Shown in pieces: positions 18,454 to 25,996 of a stretch of DNA of 64,000 bases. The DNA lies in contig DATMGU010000070.1 in assembly GCA_035555315.1 (NCBI GenBank), positions 1 to 64,000 of the forward strand, in the 5' to 3' direction. Each line of letters begins with the position of its first letter. The first letter of the stretch is position 1. This DNA comes from DATMGU01 sp035555315. GTDB lineage: Bacteria; Pseudomonadota; Alphaproteobacteria; ATCC43930; CGMCC-115725. The notes beneath the pieces are model-generated. The model was not told the origin of the DNA. It ran no database searches and saw only the letters and a program-made list of their open reading frames with translations. The translations under genes and the position numbers were made by a program.

Positions 18454-21327
18454 TCAGGTGAGTTGGCGCAGAGCGAGTTGAGCGAAAAGCCCGTTTTTAG
18501 CGATCAGTTCGGCGTAGGTGCCGGTTTCAGCAACACGCCCTTTATTGAGCACGACGATCCGGTCCGCGCGCTTGATGGTCGACAGCCGGTGCGCGATAAC
18601 GATCCGCGTCGCTGCCAGATCGGCCAGGTTTTCCGCCACCTGGGCCTGCGCATGATTGTCCAGCGCACTGGTCGCCTCATCGAACAGCAGTAAAGCAGGA
18701 TGCTTGACGATGGCCCGCGCGATTGCGAGGCGTTGCACCTGCCCGCCGCTGAAATTGCGCCCACCATCGGTGACGACCGTGTCGAGCCCCATGGGGAGGG
18801 CGGCGATCTCGTTTTCTATCCCCGCGAGCCGGACCGCATCCCAGACCGCGCTCCGCGTCGCATCCGTCGTGCCGCGAATATTCTCAAATATCGTGCCGGC
18901 GGTCAGGCGAATCCGCTGCATCACGACGCCGATCTGCCGACGAACCTCTTGCGCATCCAGCCCGCGAAGATCGCTGCCGTCATAGATCACGGCGCCGGCC
19001 TGCGGCGTTTCGAGGCCAAGCAGCAGGCGCAAAAGCGTTGACTTGCCACTGCCGGTCGGACCGACGATCGCCACGAACTCACCCGCCTCGACCTTGAACG
19101 ACACGCCCGAGAGAACGGCCTCGAGTTCGTTCGGATAGCGGAAGACGAGATTGCTGACTTCGACGCGGCCGGACAGGGTCCCTGGGCTGGATTTGGTGGC
19201 CGGACGTTCGGGGACCTGGTCGAGTATGGGCCGCGAGTAGGGGGCCATCGACAACTGGAAGGAAAGCTGCAGCCAGGACTGCGCCAAGCCGACCGACATG
19301 CTGACGGCAGTGGAAAAGGCGGCGATGAAGCCCATGAAACCACCAATGGCCATCGGCTCCGACGACATCGCCGCGACCACGAGAAACACGATCGCTGTCG
19401 CGATTGTTGTGAAGGCCCCAGCGAAAGCGTTGAAGCCGTTGGCGACTTCGCGGGATCGAATCAACTTGGCACGCAGGCGGGAGAACCGGTCGGCCCAGCC
19501 GATAAACGCGCGGTCCTCGGCACCAGCGGCACGGATATGCGCCACGCCGAGCGCAAGCTCCAACGCGAACGAGGTCACCAGCCCCAAACTGCGCTCACCG
19601 CCTTTGAAAGCTTGGTCCTGCAGGAACGCGGCAAGCAATGTCACCAAAGCAAGCAGCAACAACAAGCCAAGCGCCGCCAGCGCGGCCATCGGGCTGTACC
19701 AGAACATCATCGCGAAGTTGCCGATCAACATCCCCAGAGTCCGCAGCGAACCCTGCACAATGCCGAAGACCGCGCCATGCAGCCCCTCCAGCGCGATGAC
19801 CCGCCCGGTGAAATCAGCCGCGGCGTAATTGGCGATGGCCGGCATCGGCATACGCAGAACGCGCTCCCACAGCGCAGCCTTGAGCCGCACCATCAATCGC
19901 TGGCGCACGCGCAGGCTCGAGATCGAGCCGGCATAGGCAAATATACCGCCCAGCAGCGCCAGCACCGCGAGCACCGCGCCGACATGCCAAATGAGCGTTC
20001 CGAAATGCCCTGGCACCAACAGACCGAAGAGAATTTCCGTCGCCATCGGCGGTGCCATGCCGATCAGGCCGCCCGCGACAACCGACACGAGAAACCCAAT
20101 CAGGTCGCGCAACGAGTCCCAGTGCCCAAAGAGCAGAAGCTCCCGCAATCCCAACTTGGTGTCGGGCAGCGGGCGGTAGAGGAACACCGCCTCATTCTGA
20201 AGTGTGCCGGCGACTGCTGCATCGACGGGACGACGCGAACCGTCGCTGGGGTCGACAAGGATCAGCCCGCCGCGGCTCGCCAACAGGGCAACCGGCGCGC
20301 CCGTCTGCCCGCGAAAGCCGATCAGCCCGCCGCCGAGATCGCCCTGCCACCACCCGTCGGTCAAGGCGACACGGCGGCCCAACAACGCCGATGCCCTCAA
20401 GATGGCATCCAATGACGCCTCGGTACCTGCGGTCGCCTCTCGGATCGACGTCGGCAGGCGTGCCTTCACGCCGATTTGCCGTGCGACTGCGTGCACCGCG
20501 GTCAGGAGGGTCTGGTTGGCGTCCGGCGCGGCCGTATCCTCGGGGGTCACACCCGACAGCGCCAGGAGGTCGTTGACGATCCGGTTGCGCTCGGTATCAA
20601 GCCTGGCCGTGCGGGCGCGCACGCGCCGTGTTTCGGCCTGGGATAACATCTTCAGGCCGGTGTCCGCGACCGCCAAGCAGAAATGCGTATAGACGTCGAG
20701 TATCCGCGACAGTTCTCCGCCTGCAATCAGATCGGCGAGGTCCACCGCGCGCAGTTCCGTGTGCTCAACCGCGGTGACCCAGACCCCGGGCGGGAACGGC
20801 AATAGCTCGACACCGAATTGCGCAGTCTCGGCGCCGCCGAGCACCTGCAAATTGCCTCGCGCTATCCGATACCAAAACATCTGGCGTGCCGTATCGAGCG
20901 TCTCGCCGGCGGACAGAGATACTCCGCCGTTCGCAGCCGGCCTTTGACGAGACGGACGGATCTTAAACAATCTCGCCACGCCACCGCCCAACGCGACGAC
21001 CAGCGCCGCCGCCGCGGGAAGTGCCAGCGCACCCTCCGTCGGGCTCGCCGCGGCCCGCCAAAACGCAGCGGACTCGAACTCGCTGATCTTGCCGCCTGAG
21101 TCCGGTTCGACGACGAAGCGAAGGCCCGCCCATGCCGGCACGGCCGGCGGCAGCAAGCATGGTGCGGTCATGGTGGCAATGTGGCGCCACCGTTCTACCG
21201 CGGCACCATCATCGGCCTCACGCACGACAAAGATCTGTGCTGTTCCGGCCTCAAGCAGACGCACCGGCGCGGGCGATCCGGTCAGTCGTATGGGATCCGC
21301 GGCGATGGTGGTGAGGATGTGGTCCAT
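18454..21327 (-). CDS. NHLM/NHLP-type export ABC transporter, second subunit (permease-ATPase without peptidase)
   Basis: A 957-residue inner-membrane exporter of the NHLM_micro_ABC2 type. About 380 N-terminal residues form a family-specific cytoplasmic region with no peptidase motif. A six-helix transmembrane domain follows at about 400-690 (for example GTLIWHVGAVLAVLALLGG), then a complete ATPase with Walker A GPTGSGKST, signature FSGGQVQRLAIARA and Walker B LLLFDEATSALD. It starts within TGATG at the stop of the peptidase-transporter gene, suggesting translational coupling, and ends 12 bases before the giant-protein gene. In known NHLM systems the two ABC proteins occur together and probably form a heterodimer. 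Confidence 0.9.
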   Translation of the reverse strand: MDHILTTIAADPIRLTGSPAPVRLLEAGTAQIFVVREADDGAAVERWRHIATMTAPCLLPPAVPAWAGLRFVVEPDSGGKISEFESAAFWRAAASPTEGALALPAAAALVVALGGGVARLFKIRPSRQRPAANGGVSLSAGETLDTARQMFWYRIARGNLQVLGGAETAQFGVELLPFPPGVWVTAVEHTELRAVDLADLIAGGELSRILDVYTHFCLAVADTGLKMLSQAETRRVRARTARLDTERNRIVNDLLALSGVTPEDTAAPDANQTLLTAVHAVARQIGVKARLPTSIREATAGTEASLDAILRASALLGRRVALTDGWWQGDLGGGLIGFRGQTGAPVALLASRGGLILVDPSDGSRRPVDAAVAGTLQNEAVFLYRPLPDTKLGLRELLLFGHWDSLRDLIGFLVSVVAGGLIGMAPPMATEILFGLLVPGHFGTLIWHVGAVLAVLALLGGIFAYAGSISSLRVRQRLMVRLKAALWERVLRMPMPAIANYAAADFTGRVIALEGLHGAVFGIVQGSLRTLGMLIGNFAMMFWYSPMAALAALGLLLLLALVTLLAAFLQDQAFKGGERSLGLVTSFALELALGVAHIRAAGAEDRAFIGWADRFSRLRAKLIRSREVANGFNAFAGAFTTIATAIVFLVVAAMSSEPMAIGGFMGFIAAFSTAVSMSVGLAQSWLQLSFQLSMAPYSRPILDQVPERPATKSSPGTLSGRVEVSNLVFRYPNELEAVLSGVSFKVEAGEFVAIVGPTGSGKSTLLRLLLGLETPQAGAVIYDGSDLRGLDAQEVRRQIGVVMQRIRLTAGTIFENIRGTTDATRSAVWDAVRLAGIENEIAALPMGLDTVVTDGGRNFSGGQVQRLAIARAIVKHPALLLFDEATSALDNHAQAQVAENLADLAATRIVIAHRLSTIKRADRIVVLNKGRVAETGTYAELIAKNGLFAQLALRQLT

Positions 21328-23474
21328 CAGTCGCCCACCAGTCGGCTGTAGTGGCCGCCCATCGCCATCAATGCCTCATGCCGGCCGCGTTCGACGACGC
21401 GTCCTTGGTCGAGGACGATGATCTCGTCGGCATCGCGCACAGTACTCAGCCGATGCGCTACGAGAACCATGGTGCAGCCAAGCTCGCGCAATCGCGCCAT
21501 CAGTGTGCGCTCGGAAATCTCGTCGAACGCGCTCGTCGCCTCGTCAAGGATGAGCACAGCCGGATCCGCCGCGATCGCCCGTGCGATTTCGATTTGCGCC
21601 CGCTGTCCGCCGCTTAGGTTGCCGCCGCCTTCGGTGATCCGCGAATCGTATGCGCCGGGGCGGCCGAGAATGAAATCCTGAATACCGGCGATGCGAGCCG
21701 CCGCCGCGATCCGCTCCTCCGTATAAGTCGGGTCCCACATCGCGATATTGTCGCGCACGGTTCCTTCGAACAAATGCGGTGTCTGGCCCACCATCGCGAT
21801 ACCGCCGCGCAGATGGTCGTGGCTGAGAGCGGGCAATGGAATGCCGTCGAGCAGGATCGCTCCCGTTCGCGGTGCTTCCATGCCGGCGAGAAGCTGCGCC
21901 AGCGTACTCTTGCCGCTGCCCGAAGCCCCGACGATAGCCAGCGAACCGCCCGGCGGGATCGATAGCGAGACATCGGCCACGACCGGCGGATCCACCGGGC
22001 TGAAACCGAAACTGACGCCAGCCGCTTCGACGGCTCCGATCGCAGCACCGTTCTCCTTCGCTCCGGCTTTTGTTGCGTTGTTCCCACGCCCATATTCGGC
22101 GGCCGGCGCGTGGGTCAGCACGTCGTCGATCTGTGCAAGGGCGCCTTGTGCCGCCTGGATCTGATGCGCACCGGTGGCGAGCTGGCCAAGGGGGGCGAAG
22201 AACCCGGCGAGCAACGCCTGGAACGCCACCATGATACCGATGCTGACCTTGCCGTTGATCACCTGCCAGGCTCCGATGCACAGGACGCAAGCGGTCGCGA
22301 TGCCGATCAGAACCTGCTGCGCGGTCTGTAGTACCGCGCGCTCAACCTCGAGTGGCGCGAACACGGCCTGTTCCTGCGAATGCAGATTCAAAATCCGCTC
22401 GATGAGCAGCGGCTCCGCGCCGTTGGCACGCAGTTCCTCGAGGCTAGCGATGCCCTGCGTGGCGACCCCGGCGATGCGCGTGCGCACGACGGTCAGCGCG
22501 ACGTTTCGCTCGGATGTCCGTCGATTGGTGACCTGCAACAACAGCAGGTTCAGCATTCCGAGGCCCAGCGCCAGTCCGCCCAGCAACGGATCGTAGCCGA
22601 GCATGATTAGGGCGAAAAAGAACAGCGACGGCAAGGCGAGCGCCGTGGAACCAAGCTGCCCCGTCAGCAGACCGGCGAGCGAATCACCGCTCGGCAGGCG
22701 GGCTGCAACCTCCGAGGCGCTGCGCTGCGCGAAAAACGCCAACGGAAGCCGTAGGATGCGATTAATCATCAGCGCGCCGGTTTCGACGGCAAGCTTGGTT
22801 TCAAGTCGCAGCAGCAGCCGCTGCTGCAGATAGGTCAGCAGCCATTGCAGCAACCCCGCGGCAATCATCCCGATCACCAGCGGCTGCAGCCATGAATCGT
22901 ACCTTTTGACGAGATAGTCATCGACGAAGATGCGGCTGAAGGTCGGGACCAGCAGCCCCGGCAAAAGCAGAACCAGCCCCAGCATGCCTAAAAATGCCAG
23001 TTCCGAGCGCGAACCGGCGAGGCGCCGCCCCAAGGCCCGCCACAGGTTCAGCTTGACACCCCCCGGCTTGAAGCTGGCCGTTGGAGCGAGAACAAGGACG
23101 GTTCCACTGTAGTCGCGGGCAAACTCCGCCCAGGGCAGAAGACGGCGGCCGACAGCGGGGTCGTTTATCCGCACATCCTTCGCGCCGATCTCGTCAACGA
23201 CGATAAAATGATTGTTCATCCAATGGACGATGAAAGGTGCGAGCAGGCCGCGCAACCGGTCGGCCGGTAGTCGGTAACCGTCGGCCCGTAATCCCGCGTC
23301 ACGGGCGGCACGAACGATATTGCTGGCACGGCTGCCGTTGCGCGACACGCCGCAGGCGACACGCATTTCCTCCAGCGGAACCCATCTGTCGTAGTGGCCT
23401 AGGACACTTGCCAGGCATGCGGCGCCGCATTCCGCCGCGCCAAGCTGAGGGATGATCGGCGTGGCGCGGGCCAT
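21327..23474 (-). CDS. NHLM/NHLP-type peptidase-containing ABC transporter (C39 bacteriocin processing type)
   Basis: A 715-residue transporter that should cleave double-glycine leaders and export the cargo. The N-terminal C39 peptidase domain is intact: Q10 (oxyanion hole), C16 in AAECGAAC, H89 in MNNHFIVVD and D105 in RINDPAVG. A transmembrane domain spans about residues 150-440. The ATPase has Walker A GASGSGKST, signature LSGGQRAQIEIARA and Walker B VLILDEATSAFDE. ATG 23474 is chosen because it places the peptidase at the N-terminus as in relatives and is 4 bases after the adaptor stop; an in-frame codon at 23525 would overlap the adaptor gene. It is coupled downstream by TGATG. Confidence 0.93.
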   Translation of the reverse strand: MARATPIIPQLGAAECGAACLASVLGHYDRWVPLEEMRVACGVSRNGSRASNIVRAARDAGLRADGYRLPADRLRGLLAPFIVHWMNNHFIVVDEIGAKDVRINDPAVGRRLLPWAEFARDYSGTVLVLAPTASFKPGGVKLNLWRALGRRLAGSRSELAFLGMLGLVLLLPGLLVPTFSRIFVDDYLVKRYDSWLQPLVIGMIAAGLLQWLLTYLQQRLLLRLETKLAVETGALMINRILRLPLAFFAQRSASEVAARLPSGDSLAGLLTGQLGSTALALPSLFFFALIMLGYDPLLGGLALGLGMLNLLLLQVTNRRTSERNVALTVVRTRIAGVATQGIASLEELRANGAEPLLIERILNLHSQEQAVFAPLEVERAVLQTAQQVLIGIATACVLCIGAWQVINGKVSIGIMVAFQALLAGFFAPLGQLATGAHQIQAAQGALAQIDDVLTHAPAAEYGRGNNATKAGAKENGAAIGAVEAAGVSFGFSPVDPPVVADVSLSIPPGGSLAIVGASGSGKSTLAQLLAGMEAPRTGAILLDGIPLPALSHDHLRGGIAMVGQTPHLFEGTVRDNIAMWDPTYTEERIAAAARIAGIQDFILGRPGAYDSRITEGGGNLSGGQRAQIEIARAIAADPAVLILDEATSAFDEISERTLMARLRELGCTMVLVAHRLSTVRDADEIIVLDQGRVVERGRHEALMAMGGHYSRLVGD

Positions 23475-23478
23475 GGAC

Positions 23479-24813
23479 TCAATTGTCTCGCAGCAAGCGC
23501 GCAAGCGGCGGGATGATGACGCCAAGCAGACGCCGATCGCGGACGACGATCTCGGAATTCGCCATGGTCCCTCCCGTTAACCGCAAATCCGGGCCTTTGG
23601 TCGATGACCAGGCATAGCCGCTCTTGGTCGACGGATCGGCTTCCAGTTCAATTGTGACCATGAATGGCGCGCCATTGGCCGCTAGTGTCTTGACCACCTG
23701 ATCGTTCTTCAAAATATGCATCATCCCGGCCGTCGTCGCCGGTGTTTCTGCCACGCTTCGGACCTTGCCGTGGATCATGCCGAATTCGGCCTGCTCGACC
23801 GACGAGGGCGATATCAGCACAGGCTCTCCAACCTTGACGTTCTTGCCTTCGGTCTGCGGCACATAAACGAGCGCGTAAAGCGGTCCGGTGGTGGGGTCGT
23901 CGTCATCGTCCCGCAGAAGCGTCAGCAACGGGGAGCCTATTTCCACGAAATTTCCCGCCGACGCCTTCATTTCGACGACGCGACCGCCATGGACGCTTCG
24001 TATCTCAGTTTCAGCGGTCAGCAATTTGCGCAGCTCCGCCGTTTCCGTCTCAAGCTGCGCGATCTGATCCGTCACACCAGTCAGCTCGCGTTCCTGCTGC
24101 AGCAGCTGGAGATTTGATGCCGAGAAAATACCGGCGATTTCCGCCTTGGCCGCGCCGATGGCGATTTCGACCTCATGCATCTTCGTTTCGCTTGCGAGCA
24201 CGGCCTCCAGCGTAGTGATGCCGCGACCGGAAAGGTCGTTCAGGTTCGCGTTCCGTTTGCGTAGAACTGTAAGCTCGGCGGAGAGCAAAGCGACGCGCTG
24301 CGCCGCCGCTTGCTGGCGGACGGTATCGGCATCTCGCTGAGAATCGACTAAGCGATTGTTGAGATCGACATGACGCTTCAGCCGCTCACGCGCCTCGCGC
24401 AGCATGGCTTCTTTGGTAGCGAGCTGCATTTGCAGGTCAGGCCGGTCGATCCGCGCGATGAGATCGCCGGATTTGACGTTCGCTCCCTCACCGACAAACA
24501 ATTCAGCGATCGACCCGCGGCTCGGCACTGTAATCTCGGCCATGCCATGCGCGCTCAAAAGCATGCCCTGGCCTTTGACGACGATCGGCACATCGAGCAA
24601 CGCCGCCCAAATCACAGCGACCAGCAATGCCACCGTGACCGCCGCGAGTTGCAGCCAACCCGCCGTTTTGACGATCTGCATAGGCCGTCCAAAAACCTCG
24701 GACGGCGCCGGCACTCGATCCGCTTCCGCGTCCGCGGAAGCGGGTACCAAGGCGAGGTGCCGCCTTGGTCGGATGGTTTCCGCGAACGGCCCTAAAAATA
24801 TTCTTGTAAACAT
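23479..24813 (-). CDS. HlyD-family secretion adaptor of the NHLM/NHLP export system
   Basis: A 444-residue periplasmic adaptor. One membrane helix lies at about residues 54-76 (LAAVTVALLVAVIWAALLDV). A lipoyl-like half follows (GMAEITVPSRGSIAELFV, then VKSGDLIARIDRPDLQ), then a long coiled coil at about 130-270, the second lipoyl half (GRVVEMKASAGNFVEIGSPL) and a C-terminal beta-barrel. Proteins of this class bridge the inner-membrane ABC transporter to an outer-membrane TolC-like channel; no TolC gene is present here. It is the first gene of the four-gene operon, with an AT-rich region upstream that may hold the promoter. Confidence 0.9.
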   Translation of the reverse strand: MFTRIFLGPFAETIRPRRHLALVPASADAEADRVPAPSEVFGRPMQIVKTAGWLQLAAVTVALLVAVIWAALLDVPIVVKGQGMLLSAHGMAEITVPSRGSIAELFVGEGANVKSGDLIARIDRPDLQMQLATKEAMLREARERLKRHVDLNNRLVDSQRDADTVRQQAAAQRVALLSAELTVLRKRNANLNDLSGRGITTLEAVLASETKMHEVEIAIGAAKAEIAGIFSASNLQLLQQERELTGVTDQIAQLETETAELRKLLTAETEIRSVHGGRVVEMKASAGNFVEIGSPLLTLLRDDDDDPTTGPLYALVYVPQTEGKNVKVGEPVLISPSSVEQAEFGMIHGKVRSVAETPATTAGMMHILKNDQVVKTLAANGAPFMVTIELEADPSTKSGYAWSSTKGPDLRLTGGTMANSEIVVRDRRLLGVIIPPLARLLRDN

Positions 24814-24940
24814 GGTCCGTCGCTCTACCAGATTATGGGGTATCCAGTCGATTCCTTCGCGACCGGACCAGAAATTTTTCTACATGTTTAATGTAAGACA
24901 GCATATTTGTTATTTGAGTAAACATCTCGCGTAAGAGTCC
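24814..24940 (-). promoter_or_regulatory. AT-rich upstream region of the export operon
   Basis: The 127 bases before the adaptor start are markedly AT-rich for this genome, with runs such as aaatttttctacatgttt and ttatttgagtaaacatc. It contains no gene. It is the only space for a promoter of the four-gene operon; no specific -35/-10 pair could be assigned. Confidence 0.4.
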
Positions 24941-24944
24941 CTTT

Positions 24945-25242
24945 TTTCGGCAGGCTGCGGAAAAACCCTCGCGTGTTTTGGTGGAGCGTGATTCGCTATC
25001 CTTGTTCCTTTGGGGTGGGGGATCGGGATGCGCGGGTCTGATGATCGAAGCGGGGGTCTTTTCAGTTACATGGGCTGTGAGGCTCGGGTTCCGGCATGCA
25101 GGCGATCTGGGATGTCGCAGTCTTCACGAAGAGCCGCGAGCGCCGGCTGGCCGGCGAGATCGCGGCGCAATTCATGGCGGCGGTGCTGAACCAGGTCCGG
25201 ATCAAGGCGCTGCTGTCGGACGAGCTTCTTGCGATCAAGTGA
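24945..25242 (+). pseudogene. IS5-like transposase remnant with internal deletion
   Basis: Sequence from about 24945 (ggcaggctgcggaaaaaccc) looks like the end of an IS5-type element. Two pieces of transposase follow in different frames: LFSYMGCEARVPA at about 25058-25096, the usual N-terminus, and IWDVAVFTKSRERRLAGEI with QVRIKALLSDE at about 25102-25230. Family members then continue with HFSVDGTLIEAW, but here the frame ends at TGA 25240-25242. Sequence between the two pieces has been lost, and the catalytic DDE core is absent. It lies just upstream of the export operon promoter region and indicates past insertion activity at this edge. Confidence 0.6.
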
Positions 25243-25390
25243 TCGATTTGACCGTCGACACAGACCTATTCACCGGACCCACGGGTTGAACGAGATGGCT
25301 AGCATTATCCGCACTGACTGGGTCGCGCCCGATGCAGTCACGCAATTAGCGTCCAAGAGCGTCGATCGATGCATGTCTATATCCACAATG

Positions 25391-25413
25391 ATTTTGTGGG
25401 TAATTTTGTGGGT
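25391..25413. repeat. pair of 11-bp direct repeats next to the tRNA fragment
   Basis: attttgtgggt occurs at 25391-25401 and again at 25403-25413, one helical turn and a base apart. They lie about 55 bases from the tRNA 3'-end fragment. Short tandem direct repeats next to a tRNA 3' end are typical of arm-type binding sites of tyrosine integrases. No integrase gene is seen, so the role is inferred. Confidence 0.5.
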
Positions 25414-25469
25414 TTGAAACCAAACCACGGAATCATCGCATTGAAATAATTCACAAAAATAGGAAGATC

Positions 25470-25498
25470 TGGCGGAGGGAGCGAGATTCGAACTCGAT
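25470..25498 (-). other. tRNA 3'-end fragment (serine-like), possible attachment-site core
   Basis: The minus strand reads cgagttcgaatctcg followed by ctccctccgcca: a T-arm with a 4-5 bp stem and TTCGAAT loop, a 3' acceptor strand, and CCA. The end resembles alphaproteobacterial tRNA-Ser. The sequence 5' of it cannot form the D arm, anticodon arm or matching acceptor strand, so it is not a functional tRNA gene. Integrating elements leave just this piece when they recombine at tRNA 3' ends. Confidence 0.55.
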
Positions 25499-25783
25499 GG
25501 GCAACCTGCCGACACTGCCGGTCGCACATATCATCACCAAGATCGTTCGCGCCTGCCTCTGGTCGCACTGACTCTAGAGCGTCGTAACGACGCCGTAGCG
25601 TTAACTAGATCCGACCTTCTTTAAAACTATGGGCCAGCCAAGTGTCGCGCGAGCGGTCTCTTACCGATGTGGCTCGTAAAACGTCTGTGCAAATCCACCG
25701 ATATCTCGGGCTGCGTTTTCCGTGCAATTTCCGTACGGCATCCGAAGTGCCGTGGCAGAATCACCCTAAGCCTTTGAAAAGAT
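25499..25783. other. intergenic stretch without recognisable features
   Basis: These 285 bases between the tRNA fragment and tRNA-Glu show no gene with a plausible start or motif and no strong hairpin. A short forward frame at 25642-25824 runs into the tRNA and is not supported. Confidence 0.4.
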
Positions 25784-25859
25784 TGGCGTCCCCAACGGGA
25801 TTCGAACCCGTGTTACCGCCGTGAAAGGGCGGTGTCCTAGGCCTCTAGACGATGGGGAC
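25784..25859 (-). tRNA. tRNA-Glu (UUC)
   Basis: A 76-base cloverleaf on the minus strand. The acceptor GTCCCCA pairs with TGGGGAC, followed by G and an encoded CCA. The anticodon loop CTTTCAC gives anticodon TTC (Glu). The T-arm is CGGGTTCGAATCCCG. It is closely similar to the E. coli tRNA-Glu sequence and lies between the accessory region and recJ. Confidence 0.96.
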
Positions 25860-25996
25860 CGCTTGGGCGTGAACGGCATGGGGAATACAGGGCCGTCGGC
25901 GGCAAATCAAGGAGGATCGGGCAGTACGGGGCGATGAGCTGCAATGCGGCGGGCCGACCCCTGCCCCAGCCTTCTAAAAACCACTCCCAAAAACCA

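Noticed and set aside
25642..25824. 60-residue frame ending inside tRNA-Glu
   Set aside because: Its C-terminal residues SPTGFEPVLPP are the usual false translation of a tRNA T-arm.
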